Counted from the first letter of the stretch, positions 1 through 9,023 are shown. The stretch: DNA of 38,774 bases from Bacteroidales bacterium (GCA_017561265.1 JAFZDJ010000015.1:1-38774), one strand, 5' to 3'. Numbers and translations are program-made. Notes: generated by a model not told the origin, from the sequence alone.

Positions 1-758
<758 letters not shown>

Positions 759-1466
759 ATGATTTACAGAGAACTTTCAGCCGAGGAATTCAATGACCTC
801 GCATCCAGGATACTTTATGAGGACAATCATCTCCTTGTCGTGAACAAGAAGACAGGAGAGATTGTACAGGGTGACAAGACGTCGGATGAACCTCTGACGG
901 AGACATATAAGGCGTTCATCGCTCAGCGTGATGCCAAGCCGGGTCAGGTCTTCATGGGGCTTCCGCATCGTCTGGACCGCCCTGTAAGCGGAATCGTCGT
1001 GCTTGCAAAAACATCGAAGGCTCTTGAGAGACTGAATGCCATGTTCCGCGATTCTGATGTCCGAAAGATATATTGGGCATTGGTGTGCCGCGAGCCACAG
1101 CCGGCGGAAGGTCGTCTTGAGGACATGATGTGGCGCAATGAGAAGCAGAACAAATCATATGTCTGCCGTCCAGGATCAGCCCGCAAGGACGCCAAGCTGG
1201 CTAAGCTTAACTACCGTCAGATAGGAAAGACAGACAGATACTGGCTGGTAGAGGTCGAACTGCTGACAGGACGTCATCACCAGATCCGTTGTCAGCTTTC
1301 AAATCTCGGATGTCCGATAAAAGGTGACCTGAAATACGGAGCGCCCCGTTCCAATCCTGACGGTGGCATTTCCCTCCATGCCCGCAGCATAACCTTCATC
1401 CATCCGGTCAAGAAAGAAAAGCTCACAGTTGAGGCTCCGGTACCATCTACATGGAAAGGTGTATGA
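759..1466 (+). CDS. RluA-family RNA pseudouridine synthase
   Basis: The 235-residue protein is a compact RluA/RluC/RluD-type pseudouridine synthase, which isomerises specific uridines in rRNA or tRNA. The catalytic motif HRLDRPVSG sits at residues 70-78 with the nucleophilic Asp at 73, and the later TGRHHQIR and GCPIKGDLKYGAP motifs are also present. There is no N-terminal S4 domain, and the length resembles the short RluA subgroup. The ATG at 759 is the only plausible start because the next in-frame Met is near residue 66. A -7-like box ends only 4 bases upstream of it, so the mRNA may be nearly leaderless. The stop overlaps the preferred start of the CotH gene in an ATGA arrangement, implying co-transcription. 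The modified base cannot be predicted from sequence. Confidence 0.93.
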   Translation: MIYRELSAEEFNDLASRILYEDNHLLVVNKKTGEIVQGDKTSDEPLTETYKAFIAQRDAKPGQVFMGLPHRLDRPVSGIVVLAKTSKALERLNAMFRDSDVRKIYWALVCREPQPAEGRLEDMMWRNEKQNKSYVCRPGSARKDAKLAKLNYRQIGKTDRYWLVEVELLTGRHHQIRCQLSNLGCPIKGDLKYGAPRSNPDGGISLHARSITFIHPVKKEKLTVEAPVPSTWKGV

Positions 1467-2740
1467 TAGATGTCTCAAGAAGAATATCTCTGATTCTGGC
1501 AGTACTCATTGTCGCACTGGCCTGTGACGGACTGGATGAGCATGATGCTGACATGCCATGGACACCTGCGCCTGTTCAGGAAGGTGTACCTGTGGTTGAT
1601 GTTTATGTGGATGGAGGAGAGGAAATCGTAAGTAAAGATGATTATCTCAGGGCTGTAATTGTCATTTCTGAAAATGGCAAGCCTGTTGTTTCATCCCAAG
1701 GAAAGATCAAAGGAAGAGGTAATTATACATGGAATTATCCGAAGAAGCCTTATAAGATCAAGTTTGATGAGAAGCAGTCGGTCTTTGGCTTCCCTGAAAA
1801 CAAGGATTGGGTGCTTCTTGCCGATTATTGCGATAAGTCGCTGATGAGAACTGCGTATATGTGCGAGATATCCTCCGCTCTTGAAACGGATTATCCGCTC
1901 AGATACAGACATGTCAAGCTGTATGTGAACAAGGAATATAGGGGAGTGTATACCTTTATCGATCAGATTGAGAAGAAAAAGGGCAGGGTAGATATCGAGG
2001 ATGACGGCTATCTTTTTGAGAATGATAACTATTATATGTCCGAGCCTTTGTATTTTGTGTCGGAAGTAAAACGTTATCCTTTCACGTTCAAATATCCTGA
2101 TCCGGAAGATGGAGAGATTGCGGAAGGAGATGAAAAGTATGAATATATCCGCAATTTCATGAATACCTTCGAGACCTTGCTGTACTCAGATGACTTCCTT
2201 TCGCGTGACGGATATCGCAATATGGTGGATCTGGAGTCGTTTGCAAAGTGGTTCATTGTAGCGGAACTGACTGCGACTCAGGATCCTAACATGTATTATG
2301 TATTGCCTGCCAAAGGAGCCAGACTGCAGACGGGTCCATTGTGGGACTCCGAGTATTCTTTAGGAATATCCTATCGTTCAGATCCGGCAGGAGCATGGGC
2401 GGTTCCTCCTTTCAAGCCGGTTTTTGACCAGAAGATATGGAGCCGATGGAAATATTATGGCAGGATGTTTCAGGATCCTTTCTTTATCGAGGCTGTCAGA
2501 AAGGAATGGACCCGGCTCAAGCCCAGAATCCCTGCTGTGCAGGAAAAACTCGCTGCCGTAGCACACAATATCAGCGAGGCTCAGAAAAGCAATTTCGAAA
2601 AATGGCAGATACTGAACTCCTATGAAGGTGCAGGACTTATATGTCTTGGTTCATGGGAGGCTGAGGTCGAATATTGTGAGGATTTCCTACGGCAGCGTGT
2701 GCAATGGCTTGATGAATTTATCAAGAGCCTTGAATGGTAA
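1463..2740 (+). CDS. CotH-family lipoprotein
   Basis: The preferred start at 1463 (ATGA overlap with the upstream gene) gives 425 residues; an upstream ATG at 1451 would add only four. The N-terminus MIDVSRRISLILAVLIVALAC is a lipoprotein signal with a lipobox ending in ALAC, so the mature protein is probably membrane-anchored. The body matches the CotH protein-kinase-like family: GRGNYTWNYPKKPYKIKF, then YRGVYTFIDQIEKKKGRVDI, then GPLWDSEYSLG. In spore-coat CotH the family has atypical protein kinase activity. In Bacteroidota, family members are secreted proteins of unknown substrate. The usual WDxD motif reads WDSE here, a conservative change at a likely metal-binding position. The gene converges with the S1/P1 nuclease gene with only 5 bases between the stops. 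Confidence 0.85.
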   Translation: MIDVSRRISLILAVLIVALACDGLDEHDADMPWTPAPVQEGVPVVDVYVDGGEEIVSKDDYLRAVIVISENGKPVVSSQGKIKGRGNYTWNYPKKPYKIKFDEKQSVFGFPENKDWVLLADYCDKSLMRTAYMCEISSALETDYPLRYRHVKLYVNKEYRGVYTFIDQIEKKKGRVDIEDDGYLFENDNYYMSEPLYFVSEVKRYPFTFKYPDPEDGEIAEGDEKYEYIRNFMNTFETLLYSDDFLSRDGYRNMVDLESFAKWFIVAELTATQDPNMYYVLPAKGARLQTGPLWDSEYSLGISYRSDPAGAWAVPPFKPVFDQKIWSRWKYYGRMFQDPFFIEAVRKEWTRLKPRIPAVQEKLAAVAHNISEAQKSNFEKWQILNSYEGAGLICLGSWEAEVEYCEDFLRQRVQWLDEFIKSLEW

Positions 2741-2745
2741 GATAT

Positions 2746-3555
2746 TTACCCGAAAATCTCGTTAAGAACATGTGCCAGACGGTAGCCGGCGTTGGTAAGC
2801 TGCTCTTCAAGGAGAGGGGAAAAGTCATACACGAACTGGTATGAAAGCATAGGGACGATCTCTCCTGTGCTCTCTACATAATCGTATAGCTTTGCAGCTT
2901 CCTCGACTGTCTTCATGAACCAGTCTTCGTAATCTCCTTTAGTTATGTTCTTTATGTATTTTCTGTCTTTTCTGTCGAGATGCTCGCACCATTCGCTGTA
3001 GCTCCATGTTCGTGCTGAATCGATCATCTTGCTGTCCCATACCGAATGGAGGCTTGTCTCGTTTCTGAACCACATGACCTTGGTGCCGTTGCCACCGCGG
3101 TCTGAAAGTCTTCCGGCATGCATCGGGCAGTGAAGGTCTCCGACCATGTGTACGATCATCTTGAGATAATCCACCCTCATGCTGTCAGTAAGATTGTCAT
3201 AATTGTTCATCAACTGGTCTGTAAGCATTTCAAGTCCATTGACTACATCTCCTGCAGGCTCCTTCTTCATTGTCTCGTACGTTTCTCCTTTGTCCACGTT
3301 CGCATAATGCCATGTCTTGGTCTTGTTGTATCCGTTCTCCCAATAAGGTGAGTTCTGGATATTGTCCATCCATGACGAATAATAGACGATAGACTTGCCA
3401 TCAAGAAGCTTGCTGATGTTTTTCCTGGCCTTGCGTGTCAGATTCTGTTCTGCGATAGCCGCTACGACATCATGTCCTTTAGATCCCCATGCATAAGCAG
3501 AGACTGTATCAAGAAGCATGATTGCGCAGAGTATCAATACTGCTGTCCTTTTCAT
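2746..3555 (-). CDS. Secreted S1/P1-type zinc nuclease
   Basis: The 269-residue protein belongs to the S1/P1 nuclease family, which cleaves single-stranded nucleic acids and uses three zinc ions. A signal peptide ends at AYA (residues 20-22), so cleavage would expose Trp23. In this family the mature N-terminal Trp is itself a zinc ligand. The other ligands are recognisable: His28 (WGSKGH), Asp64, His83 (WHYANV), His136, Asp140 and His146 (HMVGDLHCPMH), and His170 and Asp174 (HSVWD). It is the last gene of a minus-strand operon after the permease and the esterase, with an 18-base gap to the esterase. It probably works in the periplasm or outside the cell to salvage nucleotides or phosphate. 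Family assignment is firm; biological role is inferred. Confidence 0.93.
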   Translation of the reverse strand: MKRTAVLILCAIMLLDTVSAYAWGSKGHDVVAAIAEQNLTRKARKNISKLLDGKSIVYYSSWMDNIQNSPYWENGYNKTKTWHYANVDKGETYETMKKEPAGDVVNGLEMLTDQLMNNYDNLTDSMRVDYLKMIVHMVGDLHCPMHAGRLSDRGGNGTKVMWFRNETSLHSVWDSKMIDSARTWSYSEWCEHLDRKDRKYIKNITKGDYEDWFMKTVEEAAKLYDYVESTGEIVPMLSYQFVYDFSPLLEEQLTNAGYRLAHVLNEIFG

Positions 3556-3573
3556 TTCTTATAATATTAGTGT

Positions 3574-4518
3574 TTAATTTCCATACATTTCCTTGCGTGA
3601 CTGAGGACCTGATCCCTTCCAAACGTCCGGATCGTCGACCCATGCCTCCACAATACGCTTCTTTCCCTGCATTACATTGTTTTCCAGGAACTTGAACTGG
3701 AGGTCTGTGGTTGTTCCCATCGAACCTGCTATTTCATGACCGTAGCCTGTGAAATGGAACACATTGTAGTTGAGGTCATATTTCCTGAACCTTTCCACCA
3801 GCTTTCCGCCTCCGAAGAATCCAAGATTGAATACTTTTATCTGGCTATATGGCACAAGCTTGTCGGCTGTTCCATGAAGCATCATGACCGGGCAGGTGGC
3901 ATTCTTGAAGTCGATTTTTCCTTCGCGGGAAAGAATCGCTCCTGAGAAGGACATCACCCCTGCATAGTTGAATCCTTGCGGCAGGACTTCAGCCCATCTG
4001 GTGCCATTGGCTATTTCATATTCCGCCTGCATTACCGATATGGCTCCGGCAGAAGATCCGCTGATCACAATGTTTGCAGGATCGACTCCAAGCTGTTCCG
4101 CATTGTCTATGATATATCCGGTTGCACTGAACAGATCTTCTACGGCCATATGGATGGCATTGTCCAATGCGTTGACCTGAGCCACTCCTACCTTGTCAGT
4201 GCCCTTCAGTCCGAGGCGATAATCGATTGAGATGATCCTGTATCCGTTAGCCGTCATCGTTCTGAACCATCCATGATAGTCGTCGTCATCTCTTGTTCCG
4301 CGAATGAAACCGCCTCCGAACATGAAGATGATTGTCGGCTTTTCCTTGCCGTTTACTTCAGTTACGCTGCCGGATGCCGGGTTGTACACGTCGAGGAAGA
4401 GATCGCAGGTATCTCTCTGGACAAACAGGTATGTGCCATCTGGAGTTATTCCTGTTTGAGCCGATGCGGCTGCGCTTATGGCAATGATCGCAGCCAGTAT
4501 GGTGATCATTCTTTTCAT
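3574..4518 (-). CDS. Secreted alpha/beta hydrolase (carboxylesterase type)
   Basis: The 314-residue protein has a signal peptide (MKRMITILAAIIAISAAASA) and an alpha/beta-hydrolase fold. The oxyanion-hole segment reads FGGGF (around 67-71) where related esterases have HGGGF. The nucleophile is Ser156 in GSSAGA, the acid is Asp219 in HGTADKLVPY, and the histidine is His261 in GYGHEIAGS. The fold and motifs resemble carboxylesterases and feruloyl or acetyl esterases of the BD-FAE type, but the natural ester cannot be read from sequence. It lies 3 bases after the AI-2E-type permease gene and 18 bases before the nuclease gene on the same strand, so the three are likely one operon. Confidence 0.85.
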   Translation of the reverse strand: MKRMITILAAIIAISAAASAQTGITPDGTYLFVQRDTCDLFLDVYNPASGSVTEVNGKEKPTIIFMFGGGFIRGTRDDDDYHGWFRTMTANGYRIISIDYRLGLKGTDKVGVAQVNALDNAIHMAVEDLFSATGYIIDNAEQLGVDPANIVISGSSAGAISVMQAEYEIANGTRWAEVLPQGFNYAGVMSFSGAILSREGKIDFKNATCPVMMLHGTADKLVPYSQIKVFNLGFFGGGKLVERFRKYDLNYNVFHFTGYGHEIAGSMGTTTDLQFKFLENNVMQGKKRIVEAWVDDPDVWKGSGPQSRKEMYGN

Positions 4519-4521
4519 ATC

Positions 4522-5679
4522 TTAGTCATTTGTGATTAATCTTTCTGATGGTATCAGCCTTCTGATAGCCTTTATATGTCTGAAGAACCTGAAGGCTATG
4601 ACGCGTACTGCTGTATAGCATGGTATTGCAATGATCATTGCCAGAGGTCCGCCGATATGTCCTACGATCAGCAGTACGATGAATATTTCAAGAGGCTTGG
4701 CCTTGATGCTGGTAGAATATATCACGGGTTGGTAAAGGAAGTTGTCAACAAGCTGTGCGAAGCAGAATATCGCTATCAATATGCCGGTAAACAGCCAGAA
4801 ATTCACGTCCAGACCTATCGGGGTTGCACTGCTGTACTTGAGCACAAGACCTAATGTGGTGCCGATAACTCCGCCTAAAAGGGGACCGACATAAGGTATT
4901 ACATTGAATATTCCTGTCAGGAAGGCTATGCCGATGGACGCGTTGAATCCCAGTCTTGCGATAAACATGAGCCCGATGAAATTTATCATGGCCACACCTG
5001 CCACCTCAAGCAGGACGCCTATGAAGTATCTTGAAAGCAGGTATCCGATGTCGGCGATGGCTTTTTCTGTGGTTTCCTCATGCTTGTCAGGCACCATGGC
5101 GCATACAATCTTGGTGAACAGGCCGTCGTCCTTGATGAAGAAGAATCCGATGAAGACTACAGAGAAAAGTCCCACTCCGAAACTGGTGAGGAATGACGCC
5201 GCCGATCCTATTATCGAAGAGAAGGCCGCGGGATTGAAGAGTTTCTGAAGTTCCTGAAGTATGAGGACCTCAAGCTTGAACTCTCCTCCGAGTGACGGAA
5301 ATCTTGTCTTCAGAAATTCATTTGTCTCTGCAAGCGGTATGGATATGCCCTTGGCGACGGTCTCGATGTTTGCCAGCGATATTCCTTTGACAATGTTGCT
5401 GATGATAGGGATTATCAGAACTATTACAGACAGAAGCAGACCGATGACAAACAGAAGGGACAGTGCCGCAAGGAACCAGTCCGGAGCCTTTTTCCCTTTG
5501 ATGCGTATCTTTTGCAATATTTTCACAAGAGGTTTTGCAATCAATGATACGACTACAGCTACAAGGATATATGAGATCACGCTTCTCAGATACCAGCAGA
5601 GTGCTGCTATTATAGCCGCTCCAGCCGCCAGAAGTATGTATTTGGCAAGCTTGTCAGTATATCTTTCCGTGTTTTCCAT
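4522..5679 (-). CDS. AI-2E-family transporter (PerM/YdiK/TqsA-like membrane protein)
   Basis: The 385-residue protein is strongly hydrophobic, with about eight predicted membrane segments. It carries the family's layout: an N-terminal helix pair (ILLAAGAAIIAALCWYL, VVSLIAKPLV), an extracytoplasmic region rich in charged residues (about 95-150), and a C-terminal helix bundle including GIFNVIPYVGPLLGG, the most characteristic motif. Members include TqsA (autoinducer-2 export) and sodium/proton antiporters, so the substrate is uncertain despite the family name. It is the first gene of a minus-strand operon with the esterase and the S1/P1 nuclease. A TAACTTTG box on the minus strand (complement of 5717-5724) lies about 38 bases upstream. 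Confidence 0.9.
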   Translation of the reverse strand: MENTERYTDKLAKYILLAAGAAIIAALCWYLRSVISYILVAVVVSLIAKPLVKILQKIRIKGKKAPDWFLAALSLLFVIGLLLSVIVLIIPIISNIVKGISLANIETVAKGISIPLAETNEFLKTRFPSLGGEFKLEVLILQELQKLFNPAAFSSIIGSAASFLTSFGVGLFSVVFIGFFFIKDDGLFTKIVCAMVPDKHEETTEKAIADIGYLLSRYFIGVLLEVAGVAMINFIGLMFIARLGFNASIGIAFLTGIFNVIPYVGPLLGGVIGTTLGLVLKYSSATPIGLDVNFWLFTGILIAIFCFAQLVDNFLYQPVIYSTSIKAKPLEIFIVLLIVGHIGGPLAMIIAIPCYTAVRVIAFRFFRHIKAIRRLIPSERLITND

Positions 5680-5716
5680 ATAATGAAATAATAAGTCTTG
5701 ACATTCCCGTCGGATG

Positions 5717-5724
5717 CAAAGTTA
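5717..5724 (-). promoter_or_regulatory. Predicted -7 element for the permease-esterase-nuclease operon
   Basis: The minus strand reads TAACTTTG here, an exact match to the Bacteroidota TAnnTTTG -7 consensus, followed by a short leader to the ATG at 5679. No clear TTTG -33 partner was found at the usual spacing. It partly occupies the gap after the HAD phosphatase stop, so the operon can be transcribed independently of that gene. Confidence 0.55.
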
Positions 5725-5729
5725 TCGTT

Positions 5730-6395
5730 TTATTCGAAATCGCGAACGATTGCCTTTACGATTTCGTCTGGTCTTTCGACCATAAGCCAAGGATTGTAGG
5801 CCGAAAGTTCCTCCCTTGTTCTGAACCCCCATTCCACTCCGATGGTGCGGACTCCTGCATTGATGCCTGTCTGCATGTCTACGTCGGAATCGCCGCAATA
5901 CATTACTTCTGCAGCTGTCGTTCCTGGAAGTGATTCCATCGCTTCATGTATTATTTCCGGATCCGGCTTTATCGGCTTGCCTTCCCGTTGCCCCAGTATG
6001 CACACGAAATCATATGCTCCGAAATATTTTCTTACCAATGTTTCCGTACCTTCCTGATATTTGTTTGATGCTATGGCAAGATGGATGCCTTCCCGTACTA
6101 TTGCATCAAGCATTTCCATGATTCCGTCATATGGTCTGGTCAGATTGTCGATATGGGCATTGTAATATGGTACGAAGTGCTCCTTCATCTTCAAGACGGT
6201 CTCTTCATCCTTACGTCCTTCCGGCAATGCACCTCTGAAGAGGTTCAGGATGCCTCTTCCTACGAGCATGTTATACTCTTCCAGCTTTCTTTCCGGACAT
6301 CCGCACATCCTGAGAGCGTAATTGCATGCATCTGCAATGTCTGCCCTTGTGTCCAGCAGGGTGCCGTCCAGATCAAATATCACAAGTTTTGTCAT
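5730..6395 (-). CDS. HAD-superfamily phosphatase, phosphoglycolate-phosphatase-like
   Basis: The 221-residue protein is a HAD hydrolase with a cap domain of the Gph/PGP type. Motif I is DLDGTLLDT, with the nucleophile Asp8 and the acid Asp10. Motif II is the Ser in IASNKY, motif III is the Lys in KPIKPDP, and motif IV is GDSDVDM. Related proteins dephosphorylate phosphoglycolate, pyrophosphate or sugar phosphates; the exact substrate is not determinable here. It is a cytosolic enzyme with no signal peptide. It stands upstream of the permease operon on the same strand, separated by about 50 bases that contain a fresh promoter box, so it is probably its own unit. Confidence 0.9.
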   Translation of the reverse strand: MTKLVIFDLDGTLLDTRADIADACNYALRMCGCPERKLEEYNMLVGRGILNLFRGALPEGRKDEETVLKMKEHFVPYYNAHIDNLTRPYDGIMEMLDAIVREGIHLAIASNKYQEGTETLVRKYFGAYDFVCILGQREGKPIKPDPEIIHEAMESLPGTTAAEVMYCGDSDVDMQTGINAGVRTIGVEWGFRTREELSAYNPWLMVERPDEIVKAIVRDFE

Positions 6396-6416
6396 TTTAT
6401 TTCAAATATTCATTAG

Positions 6417-6453
6417 TTGTGCCATGTATTAGCACAAGTAGGCGGTATCTTTG
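6417..6453 (+). promoter_or_regulatory. Promoter with palindrome for the small ORF
   Basis: TATCTTTG at 6446-6453 matches the TAnnTTTG -7 consensus. In front of it, TTGTGC (6417-6422) and GCACAA (6432-6437) form a 6-bp inverted repeat with a 9-base spacer, occupying the region where a -33 element would normally be. This arrangement suggests an operator, but the palindrome also lies in the upstream region of the divergent HAD phosphatase gene. It could serve either gene. Confidence 0.5.
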
Positions 6454-6479
6454 CATCAAGTAATCAAAATCATACAGAT

Positions 6480-6602
6480 ATGAACACCGACAATACACTT
6501 TCATTCATCAGTTCGATGATCTCATCAGAAACATCTTACAGAACCCTGGTGGAAATGATAGACGAAATGGGGCTTGAACTCATGGATGTATGCATGGACT
6601 AA
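6480..6602 (+). CDS. Possible 40-residue acidic small protein
   Basis: An ATG at 6480 opens a 40-codon frame beginning MNTDNTLSFISSMISSE and ending GLELMDVCMD. It starts about 26 bases downstream of a good TATCTTTG -7 element, which is the main reason to consider it real. The same frame could be opened earlier at 6417, but that start lies upstream of the promoter box. The product is acidic, rich in Met and Ser, has no signal peptide or membrane segment, and I do not recognise a family. The stop codon overlaps the stop of the convergent ClpC-like gene. It could instead be the 5' part of a non-coding RNA; I am moderately unsure. Confidence 0.4.
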   Translation: MNTDNTLSFISSMISSETSYRTLVEMIDEMGLELMDVCMD

Positions 6603-8941
6603 CGCCATTCGACCGTGGTCTCCTCCTTGTTTTCTGAAAGGCCGACGCGGATCTTTCCATGACCATGGGCGTTCTTTCCCGAAAGCATGCGTTCCATTAT
6701 GATGTGCTCTGATACAGGATCTTCAATGTGCTTCTGGATAGCACGCTTCAACGGTCTTGCTCCATAGCTAGGGTCATATCCGGCTTCGGCTACAAAGCGT
6801 TTGGCCGCCGGAGTCACATTAAGGTCGAAGCCGGCTTCCTTGACACGCATCTTAAGTCCTTTGAGCTCTATATCGATGATCTTCTCTATATTCTCCCTGG
6901 TCAAGGAGTTGAAGAAGATCTGCTCGTCGACTCTATTGATGAATTCCGGTGGGAAAGCCTTCCTTACAGCCTTTTCAAGAACGGCTTTCCTGTTGCCCTG
7001 TACGTTTCTTCCGGCCGTACTGAATCCGACTCCGCTTCCATATTCATCCAGTTCACGGCTGCCTACGTTCGAAGTCATTATCACTATGGTGTTGCGGAAG
7101 CTGACAGTTCTGCCATTGCTGTCGGTAAGCCTTCCTTCATCCATGATCTGAAGCAGCACGTTGAATACATCAGGGTGGGCTTTCTCTATCTCATCCAGCA
7201 GCACGACGCAGTATGGTTTGCGTCTCACCCTCTCGCTGAGCTGTCCTCCCTCTTCAAATCCTACATAGCCCGGAGGGGCTCCGATAAGTCTTGAAACATT
7301 GAATTTTTCCATGTATTCGCTCATGTCCAGCCTTATCATATTCTCCTCAGAATCAAAGAGATATTCTGCCAGTGACTTGGCCAGCTGTGTCTTTCCCACT
7401 CCTGTAGGACCGAAGAAAAGAAATGTGCCGATAGGCTTGCCTGGATCCTTGATGCCGGCTCTGTTGCGCTGGATGGCTCGTACAACCTTGTCTATCGCAT
7501 CGTCCTGACCTATGATTCTGCCCTGCAGCTTGGTCTTCATCTTGATGAGCTTGCTTCCTTCTCCTTCTGCTATCCTGCCGGAAGGTATGCCTGTCATCTT
7601 CGAAATGATTGCTGCCACGTCCTCTGCAGTGACATGACCGGTTTTCTTAGGATTCTTCAATCTAACCATTGAGCCAGCCTCGTCCATGGCGTCGATAGCC
7701 TTGTCCGGAAGGCAGCGGTCGGTTATGTATCTGTCTGACATCCTGACGCATGCCTCTATGGCTTCGTCCGTATAGATGACATTGTGGTGCTTCTCGTAAT
7801 TGGTCTTGAGCCTGTCAAGAATCGAGATTGAATGTGGGATGTCGGTATGTTCGACTACAATCTTCTGGAACCTGCGGTCCAAAGCTCCGTCCTTCTCCAC
7901 AATCTTTCTGAATTCGTCCATGGTGGTGGCTCCGATGCATTGTATGTCTCCTCTTGCAAGGGCGGGCTTGAGCATGTTGGCGGCATCAAGACTGCCTGAT
8001 GCACCTCCTGCGCCGACTATCGTATGGAATTCGTCGATAAAGAGGATGACATCAGGGCTTTCTGCCACTTCGTTGATGATGGATTTAAGCCTCTTTTCAA
8101 AATCACCCCTGTACTTTGTGCCGGCCACGATAGATCCCAGATCCAGCGAAATAAGTCTTTTGTCAGCAAGTGCAGGAGGGATCTCGCCGGTCACTATCTT
8201 TATGGCAATTCCTTCGACGATGGCTGACTTTCCGACTCCTGGATCTCCGACAAGCATCGGGTTGTTCTTGCGTCTTCTGCCAAGAATCTGTATCACGCGC
8301 TGGATCTCGTCCTCGCGTCCTACCAGAGGGTCAAGCTTACCCTCGCGTGCAGCCTGGGTGATGTCGTATCCGAATTCCTTCAAAGGTGAGACCTGAGGCT
8401 CTTCTGTCTTCTCCTCTGCAACGGCTCTTATGCGGATATGCGGAACTTCTTCATCAGCCTCTTCTCCGGCTCTTTCGGCCTCGTCAGCAGTTCCCTGATC
8501 GAGGAGCGAGTTCCTGTCCATGTATCTGTAAATATGTCCGTAATCCACTCCGAGATCGCTGAGGTATGTGCTTCCATATGAACTGCCGACCTTGCATAGT
8601 GCAAGAAGAAGATGCTGCGACGACGCCTGGGCGCTGCGAAGCCTTGTCGCCTCGAGTATGGTGAAACTCAGGACGTTCTGCGTGCCTCGCGAGAATGACA
8701 CCTTGTCAATGTCGGTATATGGAATGTGCTCGTTGGTGAAGATCTTGTCGTCGATGAACTGCTTCATTTCCTCCATGTCTATCATCACTCCGCGCAGCAC
8801 ATCTGCGGCAGTATTCTCCTTATGTCGTATTATTCCGAGGAAGAGATGGTCGGGGGCGATTCCGTAGCTGCCTGTCCTCATTGCCTCTTCTCTGGAAAAA
8901 TTAATGATTGAGCTGAGCTCGTCTGATATGCTGATCTCCAT
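6599..8941 (-). CDS. clpC: ClpC-like AAA+ unfoldase (ClpP partner) without the M domain
   Basis: The 780-residue protein is a two-ring Clp/Hsp100 ATPase that unfolds proteins for ClpP. It has a double Clp N domain (about 1-145), an acidic linker (about 152-180), NBD1 with Walker A GDPGVGKS (232-239) and Walker B LFIDEFH, and NBD2 with Walker A GPTGVGKT (511-518). A ClpP-docking loop Val-Gly-Phe lies at 638-640. Between NBD1 and NBD2 (about 424-440) only a short linker is present. Typical ClpC has a coiled-coil M domain with a UVR motif of about 50-60 residues there. The N domain looks ClpC-like, but the missing M domain is a ClpA feature, so the symbol is approximate. It is divergent from gyrA, with overlapping promoters. 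Confidence 0.9.
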   Translation of the reverse strand: MEISISDELSSIINFSREEAMRTGSYGIAPDHLFLGIIRHKENTAADVLRGVMIDMEEMKQFIDDKIFTNEHIPYTDIDKVSFSRGTQNVLSFTILEATRLRSAQASSQHLLLALCKVGSSYGSTYLSDLGVDYGHIYRYMDRNSLLDQGTADEAERAGEEADEEVPHIRIRAVAEEKTEEPQVSPLKEFGYDITQAAREGKLDPLVGREDEIQRVIQILGRRRKNNPMLVGDPGVGKSAIVEGIAIKIVTGEIPPALADKRLISLDLGSIVAGTKYRGDFEKRLKSIINEVAESPDVILFIDEFHTIVGAGGASGSLDAANMLKPALARGDIQCIGATTMDEFRKIVEKDGALDRRFQKIVVEHTDIPHSISILDRLKTNYEKHHNVIYTDEAIEACVRMSDRYITDRCLPDKAIDAMDEAGSMVRLKNPKKTGHVTAEDVAAIISKMTGIPSGRIAEGEGSKLIKMKTKLQGRIIGQDDAIDKVVRAIQRNRAGIKDPGKPIGTFLFFGPTGVGKTQLAKSLAEYLFDSEENMIRLDMSEYMEKFNVSRLIGAPPGYVGFEEGGQLSERVRRKPYCVVLLDEIEKAHPDVFNVLLQIMDEGRLTDSNGRTVSFRNTIVIMTSNVGSRELDEYGSGVGFSTAGRNVQGNRKAVLEKAVRKAFPPEFINRVDEQIFFNSLTRENIEKIIDIELKGLKMRVKEAGFDLNVTPAAKRFVAEAGYDPSYGARPLKRAIQKHIEDPVSEHIIMERMLSGKNAHGHGKIRVGLSENKEETTVEWR

Positions 8942-8986
8942 ATATTGTCAAAAAAATAAGTCTATCAGGTAGAAATTATGTATTGA

Positions 8987-9023
8987 TTGCACAAAATTAC
9001 TAAAATTTTTGTAACTTTGCCAA
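8987..9023. promoter_or_regulatory. Superimposed divergent promoters of clpC-like gene and gyrA
   Basis: For gyrA (plus) the -7 box is TAACTTTG at 9012-9019, with TTG at 8987-8989 about 22 bases upstream. For the clpC-like gene (minus) the -7 box is TAATTTTG (complement of 8992-8999), with TTG (complement of 9021-9023) about 21 bases upstream. Each promoter's -33 element therefore abuts the other's -7 element, and the two core promoters occupy the same 37 bases. If both are used, polymerase binding in one direction would exclude the other. Spacings fit the Bacteroidota consensus loosely; start sites have not been mapped. Confidence 0.6.

Noticed and set aside
2736..2750. GGTAA-GATAT-TTACC inverted repeat between the convergent CotH and nuclease genes
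   Set aside because: Only five base pairs and no T-tract follow; it is made by the two stop codons facing each other, so I do not call it a terminator.
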